Of a stretch of 64,000 bases of DNA, positions 9,716-25,000 are shown piece after piece. The stretch is taken from assembly GCA_002633005.1 (NCBI GenBank), contig NMRA01000854.1:39629-103628 (forward strand), read 5' to 3'. The translations under genes were made by a program, and so were the position numbers. The notes under the pieces are model-generated. The model was not told the origin of the DNA. It searched no databases and saw only the letters and a list, made by a program, of their open reading frames with translations. This DNA is from Phoronis australis (taxonomy: Eukaryota > Phoronida > Phoronidae). Every line of letters begins with the position of its first letter. Position 1 is the stretch's first letter.

Positions 9716-12515
9716 ACATGTTCAGTATAAAACTTGCCTTTGATGGGCACCCATCAGTCAGATATTCGGTTAACTCGGGCAGAGTTCTGTGGTATAGCTG
9801 TATTTGTGCACTTGACTTTTCTGATAAGTCGCAATTTGCTGAACTCTCATGAAAATCTCAAGTCCCAGTTGGATGCAACTTAAATGAGTTATACCTTTGA
9901 TAATGCAAAATGGCAGTCCCAAGTGAATAGGGATTTTTGCTAAGACACAGCTATTATCATTGATTTAAATAACTATTATCCAAAATAACTATTTTAATAT
10001 CCAAAATAACTATTATCCAACCAAATGCTGTACTGGCATTCAATAAACATTGTAGTTACATCTGGTATCTAAGTAGATCTACTTTACGTGAAGTAGTGAG
10101 ATGCAATGATCGAAATATTGGAGTTTTGATTCATTTACATTTTGTAGCTTTCCAAGAAAATGTGCTGGCTACTTTGAACAGCCTATAATGACGAAATTGT
10201 GCTCTCATTGCTGAAGAATTGTACTGAATTTCCCACTTATTTTTCCCCTTTGTCTATTTACATTATGAACCATGTGTGTCAATTGTTTGTCATTACTGTT
10301 CTGGTGAGTTCATTTCCATATCAGCCAATTGAGGGAGTATATTTTATGTTACAGTCGTCAGATCTGTAGTGTTCTTCTGTCAGTGGTTTGTGTCTGTTAA
10401 AGTTTCTTTAATTTAGAATGTAAAAGGACATTATTTGGTGCTTTCACTGGCAAAAATATTTACGGGGAAAACATTATGTGAAGAGAGAATTACCGCTGTA
10501 GGATTCGTCTGTGTAGAGAACGAATATTTATGAGCCACCAGGCACATTAGGCCTGCAGGAACTGGTTTGTTTCTTGAGCCGATAAGGGTCTTCAACTCCA
10601 CAGGAGGAAATGCTAGTCCATGGCAGACTACTTTCCAGCCCTGGCTGGCCCTCGTTTTTAGGCAGACAAAACTAAATAACTGTGGCTCCCATGACTTTTG
10701 GCAATTTCAGCTCAGCCTGGTGTTTTGTGAAATTTAAAGCCCCTGACATGTGGTAATAGGGTTGCCATTTTCCTATCATTTTTAAGAATTGTATGTTTTG
10801 GTTACACATGTAATATTCCTGTTTCTGGAGAGTTGATTTAAGATTACGCATTATTGAAAGTTATGTGGCGAGCTGTATCTCAGCCTCAATACCTCAACAC
10901 TAATTGTTGAAAGTTATGTGGCGAGCTGTATCTCAGCCTCAATACCTCAACACTAATTGTTGAAAGTTATGTGGCGAGCTGTTTCTCAGCCACAATACCT
11001 CAACACTAATTGTTGAAAGTTATGTGGCGAGCTGTATCTCAGCCACAATACCTCAACACTAATTGTTGAAAGTTATGTGGCGAGCTGTATCTCGGCCTCA
11101 ATACCTCAACACTAATTGTTGAAAGTTATGCGGCGAGCTGTATCTCAGCCTCAATACCTCAGCACAAATTGTTGAAAGGTATGTGGCGAGCTGTATCTCA
11201 GCCACAATACCTCAACACTAATTTTTGAAAGTTATGTGGCGAGCTGTATCTCAGCCACAATACCTCAACACTAATTGTTGAAAGTTATGTGGCGAGCTGT
11301 ATCTCAGCCTCAATACCTCAACAATAATTGTTGAAAGTTTCAAACTGTGATCATTATGTATGGTAGTTTCTTCAAATTTGAACAAATCAAAATCGGAGTT
11401 TTCTATTTTTCAGCTTTCTGCTGTGTTACAGTGATGTATGTAGGGCTGGGTTCATCTCTCGTAACGGAAGATAACCATGCCCTCCCCACACCTAGTTACA
11501 CCAAAATTTTGATATTCATCACATCTTGATTGATGCAGATCATGGAGTGAACGAGTTCTGCGATAAACTTTTCAATTTTGCACAGTAATTGCAAAATAAC
11601 AAAAAATGGAATTACACATGTCCGCCATGTTGTGTGATAAATTGAAGAGCATTTTATAATTCATTTTTGTTGGGTATCTTCAGAGCTCCCATTGTTTGTT
11701 CCAAGTTGAAGAAACGTTTACCCTATGACACTGCACTTATCTTACTGAATTGGTGGGTATTTTTTCGTTGTGGTTAATATGCTGTTATATAAAATCAACA
11801 GGATTCAAAAAGAAATGTCCTACTTTCAAGTTCATCAGCTTGTGTTGTTCTTGGCCATGGTCAGAGCACAAAACTGGAAAGGTCAACACAAATATTAGAG
11901 ATTAAATTCACCTTCCACCAAAGAAATTCCAACTTTTGACACATAGCACTGTGTAAGTAGTCTCAACTCGATTGATTATTAGGTCTGGAAAGAACAGACT
12001 CTTCATAATTGTTACACTATACAGTGTTTAAAAACTTCTTGAACCTGGTCTCCATGCTCCAATTCTTACGGAGCCCAAATTCACCTCTAGAGATCTCGGT
12101 AAAACAAACAACTGAAATGACAAAGGTCTAAATTGAGTTATTTCTTTATGGAAGGCAGGTTCTGAGCAGTTTTGAAGCCACGTACAGTGTCACCTTTGAA
12201 AACTATTGTTTGTTTCATGATATGGGGTGGAAGTTGTGGAACCCTGAATGCATGGATGACAATCATAACATGCATATGAAATGCAGAACTTCTTGTTTAT
12301 GAAGGGGTAGCCTGATTTTAACTACAGGAAACTTGTGGCATTGCGAGATGCGGGGCTTTGTGTTTCATTGCGAGTACATAAATCCCACACTAGAAAATCT
12401 CATTGATGAACTACAGTCCATTCTACACATAAAGGCGAATGACTTCACAGACTGAAAGCAGTCTTGCTAACCTTCAGCAATAAAAGACCAGAGTAAAAAC
12501 AAATCTTATGAAGAG
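9716..12515. other. Intergenic region between convergent MFSD5 and NAP1L
   Basis: No exon is supported. The only clear structure is the 53-bp minisatellite at 10852-11339. The NAP1L 3' UTR enters from the right. Confidence 0.5.
10852..11339. repeat. Minisatellite, 53-bp unit, about 9 copies
   Basis: The unit begins GAAAGTTATGTGGCGAGCTG and ends CTCAACACTAATTGTT. Copies differ by only a few bases (CCTCAATA against CCACAATA, for example), indicating recent homogenisation. There are no unique spacers. Confidence 0.95.
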
Positions 12516-12521
12516 TTTATT
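12516..12521 (-). promoter_or_regulatory. Candidate poly(A) signal of the NAP1-like gene
   Basis: AATAAA on the minus strand about 540 bp after the NAP1L stop codon. Another minus-strand AATAAA lies near 12612, so the exact 3' end is uncertain. Confidence 0.4.
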
Positions 12522-13061
12522 CAGCAATATTGTTAACAGTCATCTCAAATTAATAACATCGACAATAAATAAAGCACTTTGAACACAGCGGATAGGATTG
12601 ACAACAAAGTATTTTATTTTTCAGTTTGTACTAACCTAACACAGAATGTTTTCCACTGTAATAATCCCAATCAACAGCTGTTTCCATCACTAAGCTAACA
12701 TTATGTGGCACTACACAGAGATCTAGTACACACTCAACAGATCGATAGTGAGATTTATATGCATTTACAAAGAGCTTACTTACAGTTTTGCTGAGAAATT
12801 TACCTGGCATAGGGTTCATTATTACAAAATACATAAGCTACAAAAAGACTAGGAACAATGCACGGCACTGGAAATAGTTACAACTAGCCCGCTTGCCATT
12901 TATCAAGAGTAGTAAAAATAAAGCATGCGTTACACACCGACTTTCCTTTTAATTGTATACACGACTAAATAGAAAGGTTGAAATTGGATGAATGTAAACA
13001 TAGAGTGAGACTTAACGGTAGTCGAGGCAGCAGTGGTCTGGTGATGTTGTTCTTTGTACAC

Positions 13062-13094
13062 TTACTGTTGCTTGCAGTCGCCAGGAGTCTCGCC
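13062..13094 (-). CDS. NAP1L1: NAP1L coding exon 12 (last)
   Basis: It encodes [10 protein letters not shown] and then TAA at 13064-13062. The acceptor is ATTACAG. The C-terminal CKQQ fits the prenylation-type motif of NAP1L1. A 3' UTR of several hundred bases follows. Confidence 0.9.
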   Translation of the reverse strand, partial: GETPGDCKQQ

Positions 13095-16000
13095 CTGTAA
13101 TGACAAACAAATTACCTTGTGACAACAAAACTCAGGGTGGAAATAATTCATGGCCACGCCTCATTGTCATCAATTCCTATGTTAGCCTTGACCAGTGGGG
13201 GAGCGTATATTGACAGTTGTGTCGTCCACAAGCTCGTAAAGCTCATCATTGCAAGCATTAATTCAGCATAAGTTGGCCCAAGGTTTCTTCAGAGTTTATT
13301 GGCTGCTTGGTTATTCAAAAAGTTAACAAGAGCAATGCGGAGTGGTGAAATGCACCCACGAATGCACCGCAAATGGTGAGCTTCCAGGGGTTGCTTCTTT
13401 TTAGAGCTATTTGGTTGATAGAGGGGTGGACGTCAAAAAACAGACTCGAAAACAGTAAAATGGCCACTAGGTGGTGCAAAATACCTCGAATCCATCCGAA
13501 AACTGGAGGATAGCTTCATCTTGCCAAATTTTATAAAAATCCATTGAGGACCTTTGAAGATACAGAAGTAAACCTAAAAAACTAAAATTGCCACTAGGGG
13601 ACACAATGGTAGTCTGATCCGTCTGAAAGTTTGCTCATGCCGTCCCATACATGAAAGGAACACGTGCAAAATTTCATGAAAACACGTCAAAGGTTTTGGA
13701 GATGAAGCAGCAGATGCCAGATGGATGGCCGGGATAATGGCATAATGCATCAGCATATAAATACGCAGGCGCATAAGGAATAACCAACAGAAAACTAAAA
13801 TTTATATTTAAGGAAAATCCCCTGATGCATGCAAACGTTCATGGCGTGTCGACCTTACAATCAGTTTTTCACATTCAAAACAGCCCACAGAAATTCGATC
13901 AGGGAGTTTACTAAGCTCAAAATATGAACGGCAAATCGAGAAGACTCTGGTTTAGTCTCTAAAACAGCACACGGTGAAGCTTTGGTGTCGGAGGAGCTTC
14001 CAGTAAGTACAGTCTCGTATAGCGTTACTCTTCAGTGTAGGAGATTTTAGTGTGCACTGCTTGTAGTTGCCATGGTTTGAAGTTTAAGACTGCATTGAGT
14101 TATGGGTACCAAGACTGCACTGAGTTTGATTTGAGTGACAAAAAAACAAAATGTACACCATCTGTAATATGCAAGCTGATGAAATGTAGAAGCAATCAAA
14201 TGAAGCTAACAGAATTTACCAAGGCATCAGAAGGGGACTTAAACCAGCATGTCGCACTGTTCAGCTGACGAAGAAACAAAACTCACATTTTGGCCTTTTA
14301 CTTTATCAAACCGGTCTCACAATATTCCTTACTGTGACAGGATTCCATTTCTGATAGCAATTAGTACTGTTAGGGTTGCCCATCCCCAATAGAAGCCTAA
14401 AGCATTTTCTGTAGTCTCTTATGGTTTTGATATTCTTTTTGGTAACAAGAATGCAATCCTATCACAGTAAATAACCTTCTTTGATTTTTGTTCTTAGCCA
14501 GCTAAACAGGACGGAATGCAGCTTTAAGCAAGAAATGACAACTTAACTTGGGAGAGGGGTCTCCTCTTAGCACTCGAAATCAAAGTTTTGCCTCTTTTCA
14601 ATTCTACTTATGCCCAAATTAAAGATAATTGTTGATTTTTCTGTGCTCAATGAAAACTGTTAATGTGGATAACTGACCAATCCTAGTTTGTAGTTAATAA
14701 CCCCAGCATTACAGGTATAAATTTGAGTTTGAACTCGAGACCTCGAGTTTTTACTAGGAATCTCAAGTGTGTTCAAGCTTGAAGCTCGATTATAGGGACA
14801 GAGCGTAGAATAACACACATCTATCTTGAATTCACATAAAAGTAGACGGGAAAATGTCAAAAATAACAATGAGCTTAATTTCGAGTACCTAGAGTGAACC
14901 CCAGGCCAAGGACAGTACAGACCAGAGGATCATCCAACATGTAAAGACACACCCCAGTTCATGCACCAATCACATGTAGCCAGCAGCTTTGCGCTGCATT
15001 GGTACAACGTCACAAACCATGGCAACAAGTTTCCCAAATGTTTCCAAACAGGTCAATAACGTCCTACATCTCCTTACATTATATACTATGTACAATCTCC
15101 TTGCACAAGTCTCAGACAATGCATTATTACATAACATAAGGACGGACAGCTTGTTTTTCACTTGACAGATGTCAATGCATGTAATGAACAGAGATCTCAA
15201 AACTACTCTGTACTTTATTTTCACCCATTTATAACCCACGAAGGCTTACAGCAAACGAGAGGCATCACACGAATAGGAACAATTCGAAAATTTTAGCCTT
15301 CCATGCATTTGCATTTTTATTGGCAATTAATAAAAAACAAATTTCAATGCTGTTCAATTGCCACAATCATGTTAATGATTCAACACCAGGAATTTTAAAA
15401 TCAAATTGAAAAATTTAATCAACTTTATATATTTTTGAAAAACATTTGATTATGTGCTGAAAGAGCATCATAAAAGTGAAATTCCCGAAGCTTTTATCTG
15501 TCAGACTAGAAGCTGAAAGATTAACAATAATTATTATACCGTTTCTAACACTCTTTAGATATTCACTGAACACTTCACATAAAGTTGAATTAAAATCCAA
15601 GATCCTAATAAGAACACCGAGATTTCACATCAGCCAGTTTTACAACATAAAATCAACAGGTGAGTGAAAATAAACAGACATTTTCAATTCTTAAACAGAA
15701 ACCACCATTCTTGGTTCATGGTGACATTTTTTTTTAATTTCTCGAGACCTGTGGAAGCAGACGCCAGGAAGGCAGGGCAAGAGGCTTCCACGATTCAAAC
15801 AGAGTGTTTGACTGTCCTTGATAGCTATTGAGCAGTGGTACACCAAAACACGGATGATTTGGGCAACATATCTACCAACTGCATAAAAATCAAATGCCCT
15901 CATTTAAGATGCATGCACGGTCTCTTGCATTGAAACTCAAGCCAAAGAGAACATAAAACAATTCCAGAATGCCGAGTAACTGTAGTTAGATCATAGCAAC

Positions 16001-19000
16001 AGCAGAGATTAACTGAGTTATACACCAATATACATGCAAGTACAATGATTTACCTGAATTTCACAATCCATTAGGCTAGTTAGCCTGATGGTCTAATGCT
16101 CCTAGCAAAAACAAAATTATTTAGTTCACAGTAGAAGCAGACGACGCTCAAGTGCGAGAGCCCCGTATAAATAAAAATACTCTGTGAACACAGCCGACAC
16201 CAAAGTCTTCAAGATAAGCCAAGGTTTTCTTTTACTAACCAAGCTCTTGCATTTCAAGCACTACATTAGATGATAGACATTTTACAATTCAATTAAAACC
16301 CATTTTGTAACATGTCTATCCCCATCACTGTAGCAGATCTCCACTGTATCACTATGGGCTAATTGAACGGTAAAACAGATTCCAGTTAACTTGTACACAC
16401 TGGGCAAACAACCGTGGAGAAATTTACTTGGATTGGTAAAGACTAGGTTAACATCAATTTTGTAAGAAATGATTTGTCCTACTTGTAAATGATTCCTACT
16501 TGTAATACACGTTTAAGATATTTGAAATGCAAATGTGTTCAACACCCTTGACCATTGCGGCTCCATGCGCTGTTTGTGGTTTCTTTCCTGGTTAGGAAAA
16601 TGAACAAATGAAACTACTTTTTGATGGGTCACATTCAAGCAACGACAGCATTGGATACCTTACATTTACCCACAGCTAAAACAGTGCAGAGCCAGCTTGA
16701 GGTTTGCTCTGATACAATGTATGCAGAACCACAAGCAATATACTCACAGGTGCTGGCTTGTAATCAGGATCATTGTCGTCGTCATCGTCATCCTGGTCAT
16801 CGCCCACGTCCCCGTCATCGCCTTCTTCTTCTTCATACTAAATGAAGAAAAATACAAGGACCATGTAGTACTGAGAAACAATGGTGAACAGAGTCACAAC
16901 TACACAACAGGAAAATCATCACAAAGACTAGAAAAAATTCTTGTTCTTGTTGCTTTCTAAGGGTGCGGAACCCATAGTCACACAGCTATCACTATCAGTC
17001 AGGTAAACAGGATTCATCAAAGCAAACACAAGCAGTTGAACTGTAATTCTATGTCAATACATGTCAAGCGTATAGTTTGCAGCTATCTCCATAGCACACA
17101 ATCAGGTCATTATGTTGAGACACTGCAGTAATGCAATAACCCTTTGAAAAATGGAGAAATTATAGTTTTGGCAATAATTTTTGCCAAACTGACAAAATTG
17201 TTTAGTAGGCAGTTTAATCTTGGTATATCAAACCAAGCAGACTCCAAGAATTCAGCAAATCAATGGCAAGGTTTGACTTTTTGACATGGTAAAAATCCCA
17301 CACATCTGACATTGTGAAACATAATGGAGTTAGGAATTGTTCAGCAAAAACTGGACGGGAAGACTGTTATCTCAGGTGTTCCAGCCAACTTTTGCTCAGT
17401 TTATCCCGGGTGTTCCAGCCGACTTTTGCTCAGTTTATCCCTGGTGTTCCAGCCGACTTTTGCTCAGTTTATCCCGGGTGTTCCAACCCATTTTTGCTCA
17501 GTTTATCTCGGGTCGCCTAGCCGACTTTTGCTCAGTTTATCTTGGGAGTTCCAGCCGACTTTTGCTCAGTTTGCCAGTACTTCAATTCAGATATCTTATC
17601 TTCTCATGTATAGACAACAATGTCTACATCCAATGTGCACATAGAACAAACTGCACTCACCTCTTCGTCTTCTAATGCCTCTCCCGTGAAGTAAAGCACA
17701 GCCCGAGGCACAACACGTTCCCGGATAAAATGGCCGATCTCGTAATCAGCAGCTAACAGTTCCTCCGTTTCCTCGTCCAACTCAAAGTCTTCACCCTCGG
17801 GAACTGTTCAGTAAGACAACAATGACAGTTAATTTGCTGGATCCGAGTTTGGTGAATAAGGTGGTTAAAATTGAAATAAAGAATGTTTTTGTATCTTATA
17901 CATCAGAACAAATTGTGATTTTTGGTCTGGGTCAAAAAAATTCCAAAAGTTTCAGATCCTTTTATTTTCTAACAATAATCCTGCAACAAATTTTAAATTT
18001 TTCAAGTTTATTGTAGACAATTAGATAATGCAAGGAGACATGGTTTTGGTGAATTTTTGTAGACTTGTTGATTAACGTCATTTGTTTCCATGAATTAATA
18101 CAAAAGAATCAGTTTAATTTAAATTCCAGTAATCTTATTCGTCAATCTCGGGTCCAGCAAATTAAAATGCTCGACATACAGTTTTGTGTGAATTTGTGCC
18201 TTTTCAAAGAAGTACTAAGGGCTGTTCCAGTAAAATCCGTGTGGGAGGGGGGGACAGCAGTAGAAATAAAAATTCATGGGTGGTGGTCTTCAGAAAAAAA
18301 CTCAAATTATGGGTTGTTGTTCCTGTAAGAAGTGATGCATTAAAAATGGGTGGTATTTTTTGACCTGTTAATGTTGACAGGTTGGTTACTGAAAAAATGC
18401 AATTGGCATGTATCTTAACTTATTTCAATACAAAAAAGCCCATATTGCCAAAGAACAGAGTGCAATATGTTCACTTAGCCATTAATCAACTCATGGGCAA
18501 CTTGATTTCAGCCAACTGTTTGTCTGCAGTCCTATTGAATTGAAAAGTTATGCAACACTAAACTGGTGTTAACACATATAAGAAAATTGATGATTTTTAA
18601 GTAAAAAGTATGAGGAGTAAGATAAACAAGTTCCAATATTCACTCGACATAGAAGTATAAAAGAGTTTGTGGAGACAGTTTGAGATTCATAGATCCTTAT
18701 AATTGAAAAAATGTTCATTGAAATTATAGACACATGGTGAACAGAGACACCTGGTGGCTGCCAAAAGTATTGCTCACAGGCTACCTTAGTTTTTGGCAAT
18801 ATTGGACAAGGCAACTAGTTCTTGTCTGTCAATCATCTTAACAGGTCCTCCTGGAGGCAATTTGTTAGCAAGTGTTGGATTTTATATTTTAACCTATTAA
18901 AAATGATTAAAAAATTATGGGTCATGGGTTGGAGAAATAAATGAAAAATATGGGCGGTGGGTACGAAATAAAAGTGCCTCCCCCCTCCCATACAGATTTT

Positions 19001-22000
19001 GCTGGAACAGCCCTAAGGCCAAAAAACTTCAAATTGAAAGTATAGCAACGCAGCAATACTAACCACTAGTGTTAAGTAAAAGTATAGGCACCGACCTACA
19101 GTATTTATTTAGAAAAATTCAAAGTGAACGAAAATACAAAAACAGATTGTCATTTACACGTCACAGTAGCAAACTGCTCATTTGATGAATCACAAGTCAA
19201 TGCTGAATGTGATTTGGATTTTATATTTACTCAAGCTTCAAAACAATATGAGTGTTCAGCATAACTTATCCTCCATCTAGATCGGAAGTGAATCCATGGC
19301 ATTAAATCTTCACATTTCCTAGGTAACACTGCACGACACTCGAAGACATGAACAGGAACGAAAATAGACATGACCGATACATGTCATGAGACAAGGAAAC
19401 CCCCTTTAACCGTATGGTGAGCAGCCACTGCCCTACAAACAGCATTATGAGTACCTAGCCACTTACGTTCAGGGGGGTTGAAGAAGTTGAAGAAAGAGTC
19501 TTCCTGGACCTGCTTGGTGACGACACGTGTGGTGCCGCGGCCCTTGTGTTTCTGTTTCTTTTTAACCAACTTCACCGTCACATTCATGTTCTTCATCCAG
19601 TCAATAGTACACCTGCAGAGGACAGTGACAGTTGTTACAACAAATATGGTCTCAGTGTTTACAGCAATTCTCCACTTTATTCGCACAAATGTGATTGCCA
19701 AACTTCGGTTTCCAAAGGCGTACTACCATGCCAAAAACAATGAAAACTTTGTCTAATGATGCTTTAGGACATCTAAGACTACAATGTTCTTAATCTACAA
19801 GTTTGGAGACATTTGAAAAACTAGAATTTCACCTTTCGATCATATTGGGTGCTACATATGTAAAGAATTGCTGTACTGAAATTTCCACCTTTCTTGCCCT
19901 CTTAGTATCATTTTAATGTATATCCCATGATAGTCACATTATTCAGTTACATAATCTCCATGCTGACAATACAGCTACGGGCACAATAGCGCAAACCAGT
20001 GATTCCCGAATTTCCCATTAAGTTTTCGATTGTCTTTATTGCAGTTAATAAAAAACTTAAGTCACATTTTAGCAGAGGTTTTACGCCCGATCATACCTAA
20101 CAGTCATCAGCACATTTCTTATAAACGGCATGCTGCATTTGTTTACAGCAGTAAAACATGGCGACTAAATGGCAAATATTCTGGCTTTGACGACCACCTT
20201 CATGAGCCCGCTTGAAGAATAACGTGGAGATTAAAATCAAAGTTTCAACCCTCTTAGCTAAGAATGAACTTGTTATCTTTGACAAAAACATGCCCCTTGA
20301 ATTTTACGAGGAGTCAACACACACCAACAGGGTCTACACACTGTACATCCACCGCAAAGCGACCTATGACTTCTCTTACCCTTTACATCTGATGATCTCT
20401 GGTCCCTCAAATCCAAATGGGTCCGACTCGTCAGGTTCGGAGCGCATGAAGTAGGTTTTTGTCAACACTGTATTGCTGAAGTACTCGTTGGGCTCAAAGT
20501 GAAACTCTAATATAAATCCCTACAAAGTAATGCCAGTGACAGTTAAATATTGGTACCCACGGTATCTAGTTATTTACAGTGATGGTATTAGTCAGAAAAA
20601 TGGTTTCCAATGCGATAAGTCCAAAACGGAATCAAAAGCTGAGTGGTCACAATCCAGCACTATACTGACACAGTTAAACCCCACTTGATAAATGGCAACC
20701 GTATTTTATGTTTAACATATTCAAATTCAGAGAATGGCCGGCAGAGAACAGTGAAAATTGGTAATTTGTAACAAAGAACTTTTTTATTGCTCTGGTCAAA
20801 ACTAATAACTTCAAGGTCTATCCCATCCAACAAAATCCCAAAATGCGTTTTCCATTCATAAAACCAATTACGTCTCTTTACTTACATGTATTCCAACATA
20901 GCCTACACCATACTTGTAAATCTTGAGCAATACTTGAAAAGCTCTCAGCCAAGTTTACAATCTTGAACAATGCTTGAAAAGTTCCGAGCCAAGTTTGCAA
21001 TCCTGAGCAATGCTTGAAAAGCTCCGAGCCAAATTTGCAATCTTGAGCAACATGCTATGAATAATACGCTGACACGAAAGTCACGTATTTCTAAAGATAT
21101 GCATGACTTTTCACCACTCGTCCTTCTGGTCGGCTTTTACAAGGAACAAAGAGAGCGCGGCGCCAGAGTAGGACTCAGTTGCAATGACTGCATTGTCTGG
21201 TGCAAGCAAGACCCAATTAAGTGTTATTACCCAACCATAAACTATAGTAAGCATTTCTGCCTGAACATACTGAAGAATTTTCAAAATGCGTAAACCAACA
21301 GTTTCGTTAAAAACAAATACCACAGCGGTATTAAGATGGAAAAAACAACCAAGTTTGGTTTTTGATTTTCAGAAATCCGTAAACTACTAAGCTAAAAACT
21401 ACAAACATTGGGTACGATTGAAGATAGACGACGGTGCGTATTTATATACAAACACTGATCAGAGTTAACAATTTCACGTGGATTATTCTTTTAATATACA
21501 ACTAAGCTACATTGAAACATCTATAAACAACACACAGTGACTAAATTAGATGTCAACAACTTTTAAAACATTGCTTATGGTCCAGTGCATGCCGACCTAC
21601 TTAACTCGAGGAGTAGTACACTAACCGGAAAACTGATGTTCATGGAGATGTGCCAATTTCGATAGTTAGCTTGTAGTTGAAAAGGAATACGTGTAAAGAC
21701 GAGAAGATGGCTAGTTTGTAATCAACGAGCAGTGGATGAGGTTGGTCGGTGGGCAAGAGCTGTGATTTCATTCTTATGACTTAGGAAAAGCTAGAATAGT
21801 TATGTAGTTACTGCAACCAAAAGTGTCCAGAGGTTCCAAATCTTCAGCTTGGCTATCACCATATTTGGACTTTTGTATATATTTTATGATTGGAGTTCTA
21901 ATAAAGATTTAACTTGAACTGATGACAGGTGTAGTTTTGTTTGCTGTGACGTGTTTGACGTAGCTGGAAAATTCAGGCATGGGTTCATATTAACTGACTG

Positions 22001-25000
22001 CTAAGTTGTTCTGATACTTCATTTCAAAACAAAACAAAAAGATAGCAACCCTAACCGGTAAGAAAAAAAAAACAAGTAGACCGGAGTATTAAAAATAACA
22101 GGTATGAAACATATTTAAAACCAACCTTCCTTTGGGAAGTGGCCCTTTGCCAAGATCAACGCGAATTAACTTTTTAGTCTTTTTGTAATATTTAAAATGT
22201 ACAGAGTTAAAGCTACTCTCCACATTGCAGGCTTTAACTCTCCACATTTACCAGAGAAAACCAATTTGTGTGTAATAACAACCACCATTGTTAAGAAAGT
22301 AGTGTTAGCTATTACCTTTCCACTTCATTAGCTCAGATCTGCATCAATACAAAGGGCATGCTGAATAGGCATCAAAAAAAGATGTCCGGGGCTTAGGTAA
22401 TCTGAGTGGTGACCAGTGTAAACGAGAAATTCTCCACATGAATGCTTGAAAAGCTCTGAGTGAAGTTTGCAATCTTGAGCAATGCTTGAAATGCTCTGAG
22501 CCAAGTTTGCAATCTAGACCTATGTTTGAAAAGCTCTGGGTTATGTCTGCTTTACAAGACAAACAATTGAAATTGTCTTGCATAGTGGTATTTATTTTAA
22601 ATTTGTGCTTTTGCTGCGTAAAAATAATAACGGCATGGTCAGCAAGAGAAAATATTTCGTTAACTCTACCATAGTTGTTCCTGTGATTAGGAGAAAAGAT
22701 TAGGACGTAAAAACTTGACGCAGAAATTAGCACCATGCATAGACTTTTGCTAGTATTTTAAGTTTGACGTCCCAATAACAGTGTACGCATATACACCACA
22801 CATACACCATACACATACACCCAACATATACACCAAACATATACACCAAACTTACCATAGGATCAGACTCTAAGAACTTGAGCTTTATGTCTGTGAGATG
22901 CTTGAGGATGGGTTCATCATGTTCTTGGATCATCGAGTCCAGCATGTCTACATTTTTAAGTGTTGTTAACCAGAACTGAGGTACACCAGGTGGAGCCTCT
23001 AAAGGAACAAATGTACATCACACATTTTACATTTGACATGTCTCAATAGTAAAGAAAACGAATCTACTGCTTTGTCTGCTAAACGAGGCAACTAACACAA
23101 GTTCCCGTCGAAGAAAAAAACTTTTGAGTTGGCCCACTTCCTGCTTTAAAATTAGTTTCAACTAGTTCCTAACTCAGAAGTAATCAGTTTTGCGCAATAA
23201 CCAGCGGTCAGTTCTTTCTAAGTTCAGAAATCACCTCTAACCCGACTCGGAAACAATTTGAGACCAATTTTATAACAGTTAAGTGGTCTAAATCAAAAGC
23301 CACTTTTTGTGACAGACAGCAGATTTATAGCCACATTAAATAAGCATTTAAACGAGTGACTCATCTGTCACTTGGTGGCGCTAATGAAGGAAGTCTTCTT
23401 CACCAACAGGGGGAGCACCTAGGGGATGAGAACCCCATGTGACCTCCTCAACACATGCAGTTCTACAGGCAGTCTATTGCTTCATCAATGCCACCCATCA
23501 AGTTGCCAACAAAATGTCCAATTACGTCGAATAAACAGAAGCAAAAATAGTGTAATTTGTGTTCATCTCTAACATACAGTGGCAGCTATTTTAGGACTAA
23601 CAGACAACAAGGTGTAGGTGTACAAGCTGCTTTACCGTGATATACGTCATGGTTTTTCTTCTAAAGCACTCGCACTGCTTTTAAAACCTCACATGACCAG
23701 ACAGTAATTGCCATTGCTGCAGTGGGACTGACTGAATACCGCATCTTTTGATTTTCATTTGTGAAATATTTTAGACAAATAACTAAAAATGAAACTTGTG
23801 CACCCAAAAATAAAATTTTTGTTCCTTATCACGTTTTAATCGTCCTATGGTGGACTCGTTTCAATAAATTTGTGAATGGTCGAACAACTTCATACCTATA
23901 TAACCACAAGAGCAACGGGGAGCATTGAAATGCGTCCACGAATGCACCACAAACGGTGTGCTTCTAGAGTCATTTGTTTCGTAAAAATGGCCACTAGATG
24001 ATGCAAAAACGTCCAATCCATCTGAAAACGGGAACATGTCATGGATTCTTTAATAGTAAGCTGTTTACCAAACTTCATAAAAATCCATCAAGGTACTTCA
24101 GAGAAAGAAATGAAAATGGAAGCAATGAAATTGCAACTAAAGGGCACAGCGTTCAATGGATTCACCTGAAAGATGTCGTTTGTTGTTAGCTTCATATAAA
24201 TACAATTACAAAGATTCTGCAGTGGGTTTAGGAGATGCAGCTATGGGCGCAAAACAAAACAAAACTACCACTAGGAGGCGACACAGTAGTCGAAGTCATC
24301 ATCGTCAACCGTCCTCTTCACACTGAGAACATATACCCCAATTTTCAAATCATCCTTAGATTGGTTTGGTTGATCGAGGGTTGGACAAAAATGGCCACTA
24401 GGTGGCCAAACGTAAGTCAATTCCATCCAAAAATGGGAGGATAGTATCATATCACCAATAGATGCTTATATTTCAAATTTTCAGAAAATCCGTTGAGGAC
24501 CTTCGAAGATAGAGGTAAACGTAAAAAACTAAAATTGCCATTAGGGGGCATACCGGTAGACAGATCCGTCTGAAAGTCGTCATCGTTCGTTGTCAACATC
24601 ATACAAATACACCTGGTAAATTTAGTAAAAATCCTGCAAACGGTTTAAGAGATATAGCCACTGGTGCAAAAAAAAACAACAAAACTGTCACTAGGAGGCG
24701 CCACAGTAGTCAAAGTCATTGGAAAATCATCGTCAGCCATCCTCTTCATAGTAAAAACATGCATGCCAATTTTCACAATCATCCTTAGAGCGGTTTGGTT
24801 GATAGAGGAGTGGGCGCCAAAAACCAGATTCGAAAACAGTAAAAATGGCCACTAGGTGGCGCAAACTACGTTGAATGCACCCAAAAACGGAAGGATAGCG
24901 TCATTTCACTGCCTGTGCGCCAAATTTTATGGATATACATTGAGGACCTTGGAAGATACAGTTAAATGTAAAAAACTAAAATTGCCACTAGGGGGCACAC

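Noticed and set aside
10852-11339. A CRISPR-like array.
   Set aside because: The units are contiguous with no unique spacers and this is animal DNA. It is a minisatellite.
17314-17675. Three parallel plus-strand frames with repeated CSVYPG-like peptides.
   Set aside because: All are translations of the 34-35-bp minisatellite in the three frames.
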